This document shows, piece by piece, positions 51,890-64,000 of a DNA stretch of 64,000 nucleotides. The DNA lies in NCBI GenBank assembly GCA_902518505.1, contig CABYGG010000004.1, positions 35,855 through 99,854 on the forward strand, given 5' to 3'. Position 1 is the stretch's first letter; each line of letters starts with the position of its first letter. Source of the DNA: an uncultured Alphaproteobacteria bacterium. Lineage in GTDB: Bacteria > Pseudomonadota > Alphaproteobacteria > HIMB59. The position numbers were made by a program, and so were the translations under genes. The notes below the pieces were generated by a model. That model did no database searches and was not told the origin of the DNA. It saw nothing but the letters and a program-made list of their open reading frames with translations.

Positions 51890-53654
51890 TGAAAACGAAT
51901 TCACTGGAGCAGACATTTTATTAAAAGCCCTTAAAGATCAAGAGGTTGATACTATCTTCGGTTATCCAGGTGGAGCTGTTCTTCCAATTTATGATGCAAT
52001 ATTTGGCCAAAACTTTTTAAAACATGTTTTAGTAAGGCAAGAGGCTGGTGCAGTTCATGCAGCTGAGGGCTATGCTAGATCAAGTGGTAAAGTGGGTGTG
52101 TTATTAGTAACTTCTGGTCCAGGTGTGACCAATGTTGTTACTGGATTAACTGATGCATTGATGGATAGCATTCCAATTGTCTGTATTAGTGGACAAGTCC
52201 CATCACATTTAATTGGTACAGATGCATTTCAGGAATGTGATACAACTGGAATCACAAGACCTTGTACTAAACACAACTATTTAGTTAAGGACGTTACTAA
52301 ACTCTCTGAGACTATTCATGAGGCATTTAAAATTGCTAACTCTGGCAGACCTGGACCTGTTTTAATTGATATTCCTAAAGATGTTCAGTTCGCAAAGGCG
52401 AAATATATACCAAAGAAAGATATTAGTTTCAGAGAGCACAGAATTAAAGCTGGTTCTAAAAGTGTTGATAAAAATTTTGTCGAAGAGCTGGTAAATCATA
52501 TTAAAAAATCTGACAGACCTATATTTTATGTTGGAGGTGGTTGTTTGAACTCAGGCCATCAAGCTAGTCAAGAGCTTATTAAACTTGTAAACAAAACTAA
52601 CATTCCAATTACAACAACCCTTCATGGATTAGGGTGCTTTCCAGGAGAAGATAAAAGTTCACTAGGTATGCTAGGTATGCACGGTAATTATGAAGCAAAC
52701 TTAGCTATGAACAAATGTGATTTAATGATTAATGTTGGTGCAAGATTTGATGACCGTGTTACAGGCAGATTAGATGCTTTTTCTCCAGACTCTATAAAAT
52801 TCCATATAGATATTGATCAAAGTTCAATCAATAAAAATGTAAAAGTCAATTTTCATACTAATACTGACATTACTTTAACACTTAAAGAAATTAATTCATT
52901 TATAGAGTCCAATAACATTGATTTCAGCGATAAAGATTATAGTCATTGGTGGGGTCAAATTAATGAATGGAGAAAGAAAGATTGTCTCCACTACGAACAA
53001 GGTGATGAAGTGATCAAACCACAACATGCTATTTCCAGACTTTATGAATTAACAAAACAAAAAGACACTTTTGTTACCACAGAAGTTGGCCAGCATCAAA
53101 TGTGGGCAGCTCAATATTATAAGTTTTCAAAACCAAACAGATGGATTACATCAGGTGGTTTAGGTACAATGGGTTTTGGCATGCCTGCCGCTGTTGGTGC
53201 ACAAATGGCAAATCCAGACTCACTAGTTATAGATATAGCAGGTGAGGCATCTTTTCTTATGAACATTCAAGAAATAGCTACAGCTGTTCAATATAAGTTA
53301 CCTATCAAAATTTTTATCCTAAATAATGAATATATGGGAATGGTTAGACAGTGGCAGGAACTATTACATGGTAGTAGATATTCAGAGAGTTACGTGGACG
53401 CTCTTCCTGATTTTAAAAAATTAGCTGAGAGTTTCAATGCTGTTGGAGTCAGGGCAAAAAATATTTCTGAATTAGACGATACAATTAATGAAATGATTTC
53501 AATTGACAGGCCAGTTATAGCCGATATTTGGGTCGATAAAAAAGAAAATTGTTTTCCTATGATACCGAGTGGAGCTGCGCATCACGAAATGTTACTCTCT
53601 AAATACGATAAAGAAAACCCTGAAAATCAGGAAAAAGGAAAAGTACTAGTTTAA
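51882..53654 (+). CDS. ilvB: Acetolactate synthase large subunit
   Basis: GYPGGAVLPIYDA, VRQEAGAVHAAEGYARSSGKVGVLLVTSGPGVTN, TPP-binding motif. Confidence 0.97.
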   Translation: MNNENEFTGADILLKALKDQEVDTIFGYPGGAVLPIYDAIFGQNFLKHVLVRQEAGAVHAAEGYARSSGKVGVLLVTSGPGVTNVVTGLTDALMDSIPIVCISGQVPSHLIGTDAFQECDTTGITRPCTKHNYLVKDVTKLSETIHEAFKIANSGRPGPVLIDIPKDVQFAKAKYIPKKDISFREHRIKAGSKSVDKNFVEELVNHIKKSDRPIFYVGGGCLNSGHQASQELIKLVNKTNIPITTTLHGLGCFPGEDKSSLGMLGMHGNYEANLAMNKCDLMINVGARFDDRVTGRLDAFSPDSIKFHIDIDQSSINKNVKVNFHTNTDITLTLKEINSFIESNNIDFSDKDYSHWWGQINEWRKKDCLHYEQGDEVIKPQHAISRLYELTKQKDTFVTTEVGQHQMWAAQYYKFSKPNRWITSGGLGTMGFGMPAAVGAQMANPDSLVIDIAGEASFLMNIQEIATAVQYKLPIKIFILNNEYMGMVRQWQELLHGSRYSESYVDALPDFKKLAESFNAVGVRAKNISELDDTINEMISIDRPVIADIWVDKKENCFPMIPSGAAHHEMLLSKYDKENPENQEKGKVLV

Positions 53655-53667
53655 AAATTTTTTCATA

Positions 53668-54204
53668 ATGTCCTCTACTTCAGTTTATCCTACACCTATA
53701 AACGCTTTTAAACAGTCCAAGAGAAGTGTTCTTTCTGTTATCGTTGATAACGAACCTGGCATTCTTGCACGTATAGTAGGTTTATTTTCAGGAAGAGGTT
53801 ATAATATTGAAGCATTAAATGTAACAGTTGTAGATGTTAAGAAAAATCTTTCTCGAATTACTATAGAAACTTTAGGAGAAGAAAGAGTAATTAGTCAAAT
53901 TATAGCACAATTAGAAAAACTTGTTCCCGTTCATAGCGCTACTAATTTAGCAAATTTAAGTGAGTCTTATGAAGCAGAAATTTGCCTAGTTAAAATTGAA
54001 TTTGAAAATGAGGAACAAGATCAAAAAATACTCAATTTTGCAGATATTTATCGTTCAAGAACTGTTCAAAAAAGAGAAAATATTGTTGTTTATGAAATAT
54101 CAGGCACAAGCGAGCGAATAAACAAATTTTTAGATGACTTAGACACAATCGGTGGTATAAAAGTCGAATTAGTTCGAAGTGGGCCTATAGGGCTCGGAAT
54201 ATAA
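53668..54204 (+). CDS. ilvH: Acetolactate synthase small subunit
   Basis: ACT domain [29 protein letters not shown]. Confidence 0.96.
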   Translation: MSSTSVYPTPINAFKQSKRSVLSVIVDNEPGILARIVGLFSGRGYNIEALNVTVVDVKKNLSRITIETLGEERVISQIIAQLEKLVPVHSATNLANLSESYEAEICLVKIEFENEEQDQKILNFADIYRSRTVQKRENIVVYEISGTSERINKFLDDLDTIGGIKVELVRSGPIGLGI

Positions 54205-54221
54205 CGTTTTTAGGGGGTAAT

Positions 54222-55238
54222 ATGAAGGTTTATTACGAACAAGATGCTGATTTTAACATAATTAAAGACAAAAAAATTGTAATAATAGGTTTTGGATCGC
54301 AAGGTCATGCACATGCATTAAATTTAAAAGACTCTGGGGCATCTAATGTAGTTGTGGGATTGAGAGAGGGTTCTTCATCAATTGAAAAAGCAAAAAATGT
54401 GGGTCTAAAAACTCAAACACCTGCAGATGCAGTGAAGGATGCAGATATTGTAATGTTCTTAGCCCCTGATGAAAATCAACAAGAAATTTATCAAACTCAA
54501 ATCCACGACAATATAAAGAACGGTGCTGCTTTAGCATTTGCTCATGGTTTAAATATTCATTTTCAACTTATTACAGCAAGAGAAGATTTAGATGTTTTTA
54601 TGGTCGCTCCAAAAGGCCCAGGTCATACAGTAAGAGGAGAGTATCTTAAAGGTGGTGGAGTACCATGTTTACTAGCAGTAGACAAAAATGTAAGTGGTAA
54701 TGCAAAAGAAATTGGTCTTGCTTATGCTTCTGCTTTAGGTGGAGGTAAATCAGGTATAATTGAAACGACATTTAAAGAGGAATGCGAAACAGATTTATTT
54801 GGCGAGCAAACAGTTCTTTGTGGAGGATTAATGTCTCTTGTAAGAAACGGTTTTGAAACTCTTGTTGAGGCTGGTTATGCGCCTGAAATGGCCTATTTCG
54901 AATGTTTACATGAAGTAAAATTAATTGTTGATCTGATGTATGAGGGTGGCATGGCTAATATGAGGTATTCTATATCTAATACAGCTGAATACGGTGATTA
55001 TACCAGAGGCCCAAGAGTAGTTCCTAACGAAGCTACTAAAGCTGAAATGAAAAAAGTTCTTAGTGAAATACAAGATGGTACTTTCACAAAAGAATGGATG
55101 GCTGAACATAAGTCAGGGCAAATTAAGTTTAAACAAATGAGAGACCAAGGTGCAAAACACCAAATTGAAGAAGTAGGAGCTAAATTAAGGTCTATGATGC
55201 CATGGATTGCATCTAATAAACTTGTAAAGGATATCTAG
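54222..55238 (+). CDS. ilvC: Ketol-acid reductoisomerase
   Basis: [49 protein letters not shown]. Confidence 0.98.
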   Translation: MKVYYEQDADFNIIKDKKIVIIGFGSQGHAHALNLKDSGASNVVVGLREGSSSIEKAKNVGLKTQTPADAVKDADIVMFLAPDENQQEIYQTQIHDNIKNGAALAFAHGLNIHFQLITAREDLDVFMVAPKGPGHTVRGEYLKGGGVPCLLAVDKNVSGNAKEIGLAYASALGGGKSGIIETTFKEECETDLFGEQTVLCGGLMSLVRNGFETLVEAGYAPEMAYFECLHEVKLIVDLMYEGGMANMRYSISNTAEYGDYTRGPRVVPNEATKAEMKKVLSEIQDGTFTKEWMAEHKSGQIKFKQMRDQGAKHQIEEVGAKLRSMMPWIASNKLVKDI

Positions 55239-55240
55239 TA

Positions 55241-56809
55241 TTGCCAGATAAAGTTTTAATATTTGATACTACTCTTAGAGACGGAGAGCAGTCTCCTGGG
55301 GCTTCGATGAATCAAGAAGAAAAACTCTCTATTGCGAGACTATTAGAGGAGTTAAAGGTTGATATAATTGAGGCTGGTTTTCCTATAGCATCAAAAGGTG
55401 ACTTTAACTCAGTTCAAGCAATTGCTGGTGAAATTAAGGACTGCCAGATAGCAGGATTAGCAAGAGCAAAATATGAGGATATTGAAACAGCTTGGAATGC
55501 TGTTAGAAAAGCAAAAAATCCAAGAATTCATACCTTCATAGCTACAAGTCCAATTCATATGAAATTTAAACTTAAGTTAACCGAAGAAGAGGTATTATAT
55601 AAAATTAAAGATAGTGTCACATATGCAAGAAATTTATGCCCTAATATTGAGTGGAGTTGTGAAGATGGAGGAAGATCCTCGATAGATTTTCTCTATAAAT
55701 GTATTGAATTAGCTATTGAAAGTGGTGCGACTACGATAAATATTCCTGATACTGTTGGATACACTTTACCGTATGAATTTGGAGAAATTATAAAAAAAGT
55801 TAAAAATAATGTTCCTAATATTGATAAGGCAATAATTTCTGTTCATTGTCATAATGATCTAGGTTTAGCTGTCGCAAATTCTCTGAATGCAGTTGAAAAT
55901 GGTGCAAGGCAAATTGAATGTACTATTAATGGACTAGGAGAAAGAGCTGGCAATGCTGCTCTAGAGGAAGTAGTAATGGCTATGAAAGTTAGATCAGATC
56001 TTTTAAAAGTAGAGTCTAACATCAACACAAGTGCTTTATCTAAAACATCAAAACTTGTATCTTCTGTTACAGGTTTTCCTGTACAGCCTAATAAAGCGAT
56101 TGTTGGTGCCAATGCTTTTGCTCATGAGTCAGGAATTCACCAAGATGGAGTATTAAAAAATGTTCAAACTTATGAGATTATGTCACCAGAGACAATTGGA
56201 TTAAAGAAATCAAGTTTGGTGCTTGGTAAGCACTCTGGCAAACATGCATTTAAAGAAAAATTAAAAATTTTAGGATATGAAGTAGGTGATAATTATATCA
56301 GTGAGATTTTCGAAAAATTTAAGCTTTTAGCTGATAAGAAAAAAGATGTTTATGATGAGGATATAATTGCCCTTGTTGATGACACTTATTTAAACCAATC
56401 CAATACTTTAAAACTTAAAAATCTAAGCATCATGTCTGGTACCAACTCTAAACATGTTGCCTCTTTGGAGTTAAACTTTAAAGATGAACTTAAAGAGGTA
56501 AGTGGATCTGGAAACGGTCCTGTTGATGCAGTCTTTAGTTGTATATCTAAAGTGATTGGTTTTTCTCCAAAATTAGTTTTGTATAATATTAACGCTATAA
56601 CACCAGACTCTGATGCACAAGGAGAAGTTGCAGTCAAACTTGAGTATTTTAATAAAGAATTTATTGGTAAAGCTTCTGATATAGATATTATTGTTGCCTC
56701 TGCAAAATCTTATATCAATGCATGTAATAAAATATTAAACTTTGAAAAGAACTCAAATATGCAAGAAGGGGTTTCAGAGATAAGTATCTCAAATATAAAG
56801 GGAATATAA
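55241..56809 (+). CDS. leuA: 2-isopropylmalate synthase
   Basis: IFDTTLRDGEQSPGASMN; SVHCHNDLGLAVANSL; HQDGVLKN. Confidence 0.98.
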   Translation: MPDKVLIFDTTLRDGEQSPGASMNQEEKLSIARLLEELKVDIIEAGFPIASKGDFNSVQAIAGEIKDCQIAGLARAKYEDIETAWNAVRKAKNPRIHTFIATSPIHMKFKLKLTEEEVLYKIKDSVTYARNLCPNIEWSCEDGGRSSIDFLYKCIELAIESGATTINIPDTVGYTLPYEFGEIIKKVKNNVPNIDKAIISVHCHNDLGLAVANSLNAVENGARQIECTINGLGERAGNAALEEVVMAMKVRSDLLKVESNINTSALSKTSKLVSSVTGFPVQPNKAIVGANAFAHESGIHQDGVLKNVQTYEIMSPETIGLKKSSLVLGKHSGKHAFKEKLKILGYEVGDNYISEIFEKFKLLADKKKDVYDEDIIALVDDTYLNQSNTLKLKNLSIMSGTNSKHVASLELNFKDELKEVSGSGNGPVDAVFSCISKVIGFSPKLVLYNINAITPDSDAQGEVAVKLEYFNKEFIGKASDIDIIVASAKSYINACNKILNFEKNSNMQEGVSEISISNIKGI

Positions 56810-58596
<1,787 letters not shown>

Positions 58597-58604
<8 letters not shown>

Positions 58605-59025
58605 AATATTTTTTGTAATAATTTTATTTTTAATATACGGAAACTTTAATTTTGTTATAAATGATATTGTTGTTTTTTCTTTGATAAATATAGCGATTTA
58701 TACAGTTCTTAAGGAAAAAAATATTAAAATTATTGATGTTTTTATATTCATTTTATCAACTTTCGTTATAGAGGTTTTTGTAGGATTGCCAATATTAATT
58801 GGCATTGTGGTTCTGTTTATACCTCTTATTCTGATAAATTATTTTATTAATAATTACAATTTTGCACCATTTATAAAGTCATCAATTATTTTTTTACTTA
58901 GTTTTGTTGCCTTCTGTATATTTGATCAAACAATCGTTTTTAGATTGTTTAATTTGCTATATTTCATAAGTATACTTATCTTAATTTTAATATTTTTTGG
59001 AATTTCAAATCATGGAAAAGAATAA
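58597..59025 (+). CDS. mreD: Rod shape-determining protein MreD (by position and hydrophobicity)
   Basis: Polytopic, between mreC and mrdA. Confidence 0.75.
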
Positions 59026-60784
59026 GACTAGTGAAGATAGTATAAAAATATTAAATAGAAGATCATTCATCATAATTATAGTTGGTGCTATTTTATCGTT
59101 TATTGTTTCTATAAGATTATTTTCGTTGCAGGTTATCAATTATAAATTTTATAAAAAAAAATCAGTTGAAAATAAGCTTTCTATAAAACTTACTCCTCCT
59201 TTAAGAGGGGATATCTATGACTCTAAAAAAAATTTACTAGCTGGTAGCTCTTCATTATATGAATTTGTTGTTTTTAAAAATCTAAGTAAAGATCATTTTC
59301 AGGAAATTATAAAACTCGATGGTCTTATTAAACTTAATTTAAATTTTGATGAAATATCAAAACAATTAAAAAAATATAATGAATATACTGGTTTTAGTTT
59401 AAGTAGAGCTTCATGGAAACAAATAGTAGAATTTGAAAAAAATAAATTTTTATTTAATTCAATAAAAATTATAGAGTCAAAAAAAAGATATTATCCATAT
59501 AAAAATTTTTCACAAATAATTGGTTATATGGGACAACCAACTCAATCTCCCGAACCTTATTCTAAAGGTATATTTCATTTAGAAAAAAGTTATGAAAAAT
59601 ATTTAAGAGGCATACCAGGTAAAATATTTAATGAGGTAAACTCTAGAGGTAGAACTATTAGAGAAATATCTATAGAAAAATCAATTAAAGGCAATGATTT
59701 AGACTTAACAATAGATTTAACTCTTCAAAATTACGCTCAATCTCAGCTTCCATTAGACAAAAAAGGATCCATTGTTGTTATAAGTGTTTTAGATGGATCA
59801 ATCCTCTCGATGAATTCTAACCCTACTTTTGATGCACAAATCTTTGAGGATAGAGAAAATAATAAAATTAAAGATTTACTCAATGACGGTCAGAAACCGC
59901 TTTTTAATAGGGCATTTTCTGGCTTTTACCCTCCGGGTTCTGTATTTAAACCTATCTCTGCTTTAGTTGGTCTTCAACGTAATTTAATTAACCCCCAAAA
60001 AGAAGTTTTTTGCAAAGGGCATTCCACACTAGGTGATAGGAATTATTATTGTTGGAAAAAAAAGGGACATGGAAAAGTTAATCTTAAAAGAGCCATTAAA
60101 GAGTCTTGTGATGTATATTTTTATGAATTAGCTAAAAAAACAAATATTGATGATATTGCCAGCTTATCTAGTGATCTAGGCTTATATACAGAGTACGATA
60201 TAGGTCTATCAAATAAAGGAAAAGGACTTGTACCCAGTAAAAAATGGAAAAAAGCGTTTTTAGACGAAAGTTGGTATCAAGGTGAGACATTAATTACATG
60301 TATCGGACAAGGATACAATCAAACATCTCCATTACAGCTTGCTATACTTTATTCTGCGATATTAAACGGAGGAAAATATCCAATACCTAAGCTTGATAAA
60401 AAAGTGCCTACAAAATTTACAGGTAAATCACTAAACAATGAACATCAAAAAATCATAGTTAACTCTCTAAATGCTGTCGTTCAAGAGCCAAGAGGAACAG
60501 CACATAAATTGAGTATTTCTAATCCAGAATTTGTAAAAATAGGAGGCAAAACAGGAACTTCTCAAGTAATAAGAATTAAAGAAAGTGAAAGAGAAGACGA
60601 TCAGTATAAATCAAAAGAAATAGAAGAAAGATTTAAAGACCACTCAGTATTTGTAGGATATGCTCCTTATGATAAGCCAAAATATATAGCATCAGTTATA
60701 ATAGAGAATGGTGGATCTGGATCAGCGGTAGCCGCACCAATTGCCCATAAGGTCCTAGATTTTGCATACAAAAATAATGTTTAG
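58997..60784 (+). CDS. mrdA: Penicillin-binding protein 2
   Basis: PPLRGDIYDSKKNLLA, NRAFSGFYPPGSVFKP (SxxK region), GGKTGTSQ. Confidence 0.96.
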   Translation: MEFQIMEKNKTSEDSIKILNRRSFIIIIVGAILSFIVSIRLFSLQVINYKFYKKKSVENKLSIKLTPPLRGDIYDSKKNLLAGSSSLYEFVVFKNLSKDHFQEIIKLDGLIKLNLNFDEISKQLKKYNEYTGFSLSRASWKQIVEFEKNKFLFNSIKIIESKKRYYPYKNFSQIIGYMGQPTQSPEPYSKGIFHLEKSYEKYLRGIPGKIFNEVNSRGRTIREISIEKSIKGNDLDLTIDLTLQNYAQSQLPLDKKGSIVVISVLDGSILSMNSNPTFDAQIFEDRENNKIKDLLNDGQKPLFNRAFSGFYPPGSVFKPISALVGLQRNLINPQKEVFCKGHSTLGDRNYYCWKKKGHGKVNLKRAIKESCDVYFYELAKKTNIDDIASLSSDLGLYTEYDIGLSNKGKGLVPSKKWKKAFLDESWYQGETLITCIGQGYNQTSPLQLAILYSAILNGGKYPIPKLDKKVPTKFTGKSLNNEHQKIIVNSLNAVVQEPRGTAHKLSISNPEFVKIGGKTGTSQVIRIKESEREDDQYKSKEIEERFKDHSVFVGYAPYDKPKYIASVIIENGGSGSAVAAPIAHKVLDFAYKNNV

Positions 60785-61880
60785 AGAATTTAAAAGTATA
60801 TATAATTTAAATTGGATTTACTTTTTTATACTTTTGATAATTTTTTGGATTGGAGAGATCAATCTTTACTCAGCTGCTGGTGGTTCTTTTGATCCATGGG
60901 CATCAAATCAGCTAATAAGATTTTTATTTTTTTTACCTTTATTTTTTTTAGTAACAATGTTGGAGCCAAAGTTTATTTATAATTTTGCAGAGATTTTTTT
61001 AATTTTAGTTTTGATTGGGCTGATAACAACATTAGTATTTGGTTATACAGGTATGGGTGCCACAAGATGGATAAGAATTGCCGGATTTAATTTACAAGTA
61101 TCAGAATTTACAAAAATAGCTTTAGTCATATTCATGGCAAAATACTTCCACAAACTCAATGCAGAAAAAACCATAGGCCTTTTTAAATCAATACTACCTC
61201 TTTTTGTATCAATAATATTTTTCATATTAGTTGCTATTCAACCAGATTTAGGAACTGCTGCAATTATTTTAGCTTTAGGTCTGGTTGTTATTTTTTATGC
61301 AGGCATTAAACTAATTTATCCTTTATTGTCATTAGGCATTATTTTTTCTATGAGTCCAATTTTATGGACATTTTTAAAGCCCTACCAACAAAATAGGATA
61401 CAAATTTTTCTTAACCCTGACATAGACCCACTTGGGAAAGGATATCATATTATTCAATCCAAGATTGCAATAGGTTCTGGTGGACTTCAAGGCAATGGTT
61501 TTCTTGAGGGCTCCCAAAGTAGCTTAGATTTTCTTCCAGAAAAAGAGACAGATTTTGTTTTTGCAATTTTTTCTGAACAGTTTGGTTTTACTGGATCTAT
61601 ATTACTAATTTCACTTTTCTTTATTATGTTTTTAATTCCTGTTTTTAAAACATACAAACTGACACAAGTTTTTAATAAAATAATCTTATTTGTACTATCA
61701 TTTAAAATTTTTTTTGAATTTCTTATAAATATATCTATGACTATTGGTATTTTACCAGTAGTTGGAGTGGCGTTACCATTTATGTCTTATGGGGGAAGTT
61801 CTTTGTTGAGTAATTTACTTATTTGTGCACTATTACTAAACTTTATGTCTATCAGCGAAAAAAAGAGAATGTTTTCATGA
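60780..61880 (+). CDS. rodA: Rod shape-determining protein RodA (track start 60762; ATG at 60780 also plausible)
   Basis: FTKIALVIFMAKYFHK, QPDLGTAAIILALG, LPFMSYGGSSLLSNL. Confidence 0.95.
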   Translation, partial: FREFKSIYNLNWIYFFILLIIFWIGEINLYSAAGGSFDPWASNQLIRFLFFLPLFFLVTMLEPKFIYNFAEIFLILVLIGLITTLVFGYTGMGATRWIRIAGFNLQVSEFTKIALVIFMAKYFHKLNAEKTIGLFKSILPLFVSIIFFILVAIQPDLGTAAIILALGLVVIFYAGIKLIYPLLSLGIIFSMSPILWTFLKPYQQNRIQIFLNPDIDPLGKGYHIIQSKIAIGSGGLQGNGFLEGSQSSLDFLPEKETDFVFAIFSEQFGFTGSILLISLFFIMFLIPVFKTYKLTQVFNKIILFVLSFKIFFEFLINISMTIGILPVVGVALPFMSYGGSSLLSNLLICALLLNFMSISEKKRMFS

Positions 61881-62227
61881 TAAGATCTATCAAAAAACCG
61901 TGGGGTTCATATAATATACTAAATAAATCGAAAGATTTTTTAATAAAAAAAATTGTTGTAAAACCGGAAGGTGTTTTATCTTATCAATCTCATAATTTTA
62001 GATCAGAACACTGGATAATTATTGAGGGTAAAGCAACTGTGATTATTAACAATCGTACATTTTATAGATCAGAAAATGAAAATATATTCATACCTAAAAA
62101 AGCAAAACACAGAGTTTTAAATGAGAGTTCAAAAAAGAAATTAGTTTTAATTGAAGTGCAAACAGGAACTAAATTTTTAGAGTCAGATATAAAAAGATAT
62201 TCAGATATTTATGGAAGAAAAAATTGA
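61877..62227 (+). CDS. Mannose-6-phosphate isomerase type II-like cupin (ATG overlapping the rodA stop)
   Basis: RSIKKPWGSYNIL...KPEGVLSYQSHNFRSEHWIIIEGKATVIINN...FIPKKAKHRVLN. Confidence 0.88.
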   Translation: MIRSIKKPWGSYNILNKSKDFLIKKIVVKPEGVLSYQSHNFRSEHWIIIEGKATVIINNRTFYRSENENIFIPKKAKHRVLNESSKKKLVLIEVQTGTKFLESDIKRYSDIYGRKN

Positions 62228-62613
62228 AAATATTAGCTGAAATTTCTGTTGGAGAGCTTTATGATAAAATTACTATATTAAATATCAAATTAAAAAAAAT
62301 TAATAATCCTAACAAATTAAAGAACATCAAAATTGAGTTAAATGCTCTATCAGAGCAAAGTAATAAAATAGTTATAAAAGATGATAAAATTTTAAAAAAA
62401 TATGTTCAAGAACTGCAAGAAATAAATGAAGAGCTCTGGGATATAGAAAATACTAAAAGAGAGTGTGAGGCTAATAAAGAATTTGGAGATATTTTTATTA
62501 AAATATCAAGAGATGTGCATTTTAAAAATGATATAAGGGCGTCAATAAAAAAAGAAATTAATCTTTTGACTGACTCAAAAATTACAGAAGAAAAAGAATA
62601 TTCTAAGTATTAA
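62224..62613 (+). CDS. DUF6165-like protein
   Basis: MKILAEISVGELYDKITILNIKLKKI...ELWDIENTKRECEANKEFGDIFIKISRDVHFKND. Confidence 0.7.
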   Translation: MKILAEISVGELYDKITILNIKLKKINNPNKLKNIKIELNALSEQSNKIVIKDDKILKKYVQELQEINEELWDIENTKRECEANKEFGDIFIKISRDVHFKNDIRASIKKEINLLTDSKITEEKEYSKY

Positions 62614-63121
62614 CTTTATTTAAACTTATTAGTTTATTTTTAATTTTAGATCTTCCGTTGAGAAAACTTAATTCTAGAAGAACTACAATACCTTTAATTT
62701 TAGCTTTAGTTTTTTTAATTAATTTCATTGATGCACGTATTGTTCCACTTGTGGCAAAAATATCGTCAACAATAACAATATTGTCAGAATTTTTTATCAT
62801 ATCACTCTGAATTTCTAATTGATTAGAGCCATACTCAAGTTTATAGCTTGTATAAAAAGTTTTGCCTGGAAGCTTCCCTTTTTTCCTTATCATTACTAAC
62901 TTTTTTTTTAATTTGTAAGCAATAGCTGAAGCAAAAATAAATCCTCTTGAGTCTATCCCAACTACAGTATTAGCATTTAATTTAATTACCTCTTTTGACA
63001 TTGAGTTAACAACCCTGTTAAAAACTTTTGGATTTGATAATATTGTTGAGATATCGTAAAAAGCGATACCTTTTTTTGGAAAGTCTTTTATAATTCGAAT
63101 ATTTTTTAAACTATTATTCAT
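62603..63121 (-). CDS. apt: Adenine phosphoribosyltransferase (ATG at 63121 preferred over track start 63160)
   Basis: IRIIKDFPKKGIAFYDISTIL, VVGIDSRGFIFASAIAYKL, VIVDDIFATSGTIRAS. Confidence 0.92.
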   Translation of the reverse strand: MNNSLKNIRIIKDFPKKGIAFYDISTILSNPKVFNRVVNSMSKEVIKLNANTVVGIDSRGFIFASAIAYKLKKKLVMIRKKGKLPGKTFYTSYKLEYGSNQLEIQSDMIKNSDNIVIVDDIFATSGTIRASMKLIKKTKAKIKGIVVLLELSFLNGRSKIKNKLISLNKVNT

Positions 63122-63908
63122 GAAAAGAACAATTAAATCAGTATTTAATAAAAAAAACAAAAAAAAAATTATTTGTCTGACGTCTTATACTTATAATTAC
63201 ACAAAAATTATTGACGATCTCGTTGATGTAGTTCTAGTTGGTGATTCAATGAGTAACGTGCTGTATGGGATGGACTCTACTAGAACTATTGACGATCAAA
63301 TAATGATTAATCATGCTACTGCAGTAAAAAAAGGTGCAGAGAAATCACTAGTTTTTTTTGATTTGCCTTACAACAAAGACTCTAGTGAGTCCAATACTGT
63401 AAAAAGAGTTTTATCAGTTATGAAAAAAACTTCTTGTGACGGTGTCAAAATCGAGGGTAATACTGAATTAGAGGATGTAATAAAGTATTTAAAGAAAAAA
63501 AAAGTTCCAGTTATGGCGCATTTGGGTTTACAACCACAGAAATTTAGTTCTACAAAAAAGTTTAAGATATATGGAAAAAAGAAAGAGGATTTAAATAAAA
63601 TTATTTCGGACTCATTATGTTTAGAAAAGGCAGGTGCTGTATCCATACTATTGGAGGGAATGTTAACAAAAATAGCAAAACAAGTTACTGAAGTCTTATC
63701 AATACCTACAATTGGAATTGGTGCATCCGAGTATTGTGACGGTCAAATATTAGTATCGGAGGATATGCTTGGGATGTATGGAAATAAATATCCAAAATTT
63801 GTTAAAAAATATGATGATTTATCAAAAAATATCAAAATTGCTGTTAAAAAGTTCTCTAAAGAAGTTAATAGTAATAAATTTCCTAATAAAAAATATAGAT
63901 ATGACTAG
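63120..63908 (+). CDS. panB: 3-methyl-2-oxobutanoate hydroxymethyltransferase
   Basis: ICLTSYTYNYTKIIDDLVDVVLVGDSMSNVLYGMDSTRTI; VPVMAHLGLQPQ; GIGASEYCDGQILVSEDMLGMY. Confidence 0.95.
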   Translation: MKRTIKSVFNKKNKKKIICLTSYTYNYTKIIDDLVDVVLVGDSMSNVLYGMDSTRTIDDQIMINHATAVKKGAEKSLVFFDLPYNKDSSESNTVKRVLSVMKKTSCDGVKIEGNTELEDVIKYLKKKKVPVMAHLGLQPQKFSSTKKFKIYGKKKEDLNKIISDSLCLEKAGAVSILLEGMLTKIAKQVTEVLSIPTIGIGASEYCDGQILVSEDMLGMYGNKYPKFVKKYDDLSKNIKIAVKKFSKEVNSNKFPNKKYRYD

Positions 63909-63930
63909 TAAGTTCTATTAATAGAACTTA
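63909..63930. repeat. 22-bp perfect palindrome (TAAGTTCTATTAATAGAACTTA) immediately after panB
   Basis: Direct self-reverse-complement match. Confidence 0.85.
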
Positions 63931-64000
63931 TAAGAAGATTTATAAAAAGATCTTTTTGATAGCCCTTAAATAGTTTCAATATTTTCAAAGATTTTTTATT

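Noticed and set aside
55849-56112. 87-aa minus-strand ORF within leuA
   Set aside because: Antisense shadow of a highly conserved leuA region

Overview
The window is an AT-rich, gene-dense chromosomal segment of a streamlined, probably marine, alphaproteobacterium (SAR11-like in style). Supporting evidence is a circularly permuted two-piece tmRNA with an ANDNELALAA tag, COQ9 next to rpsU, the split pntAA/pntAB/pntB transhydrogenase, and very short intergenic regions. Most of it is housekeeping: uvrB, aspartate aminotransferase, pyruvate kinase, pntAA-AB-B, rpsU, clpB, murA, hisG-hisD, infA, thyX, an Mrp-type ATPase, hflK-hflC, a Do-like protease, miaA, ilvB-ilvH-ilvC-leuA, mreB-mreC-mreD-mrdA-rodA, apt and panB. 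RNA genes are tRNA-Thr(GGT), tRNA-Phe(GAA), tmRNA and one candidate unannotated small RNA near 25.1 kb. I saw no rRNA, CRISPR array, IS element or prophage. The regions most worth follow-up are: (1) 26.2-29.4 kb, a methyltransferase, an unannotated 26-aa microprotein with 9 cysteines, an Anbu-type proteasome-like peptidase and a circularly permuted ATP-grasp enzyme, with no alpha-E or transglutaminase partner in the window; (2) the roughly 5.7-kb accessory stretch between tRNA-Phe and tmRNA carrying a DUF4910-type protein and two methyltransferases; (3) the candidate small RNA at about 25093-25200; (4) an ALDH / glutamine-synthetase-like / Fe-ADH cassette at 15.0-19.0 kb. All family names come from reading the translated sequences without database searches.
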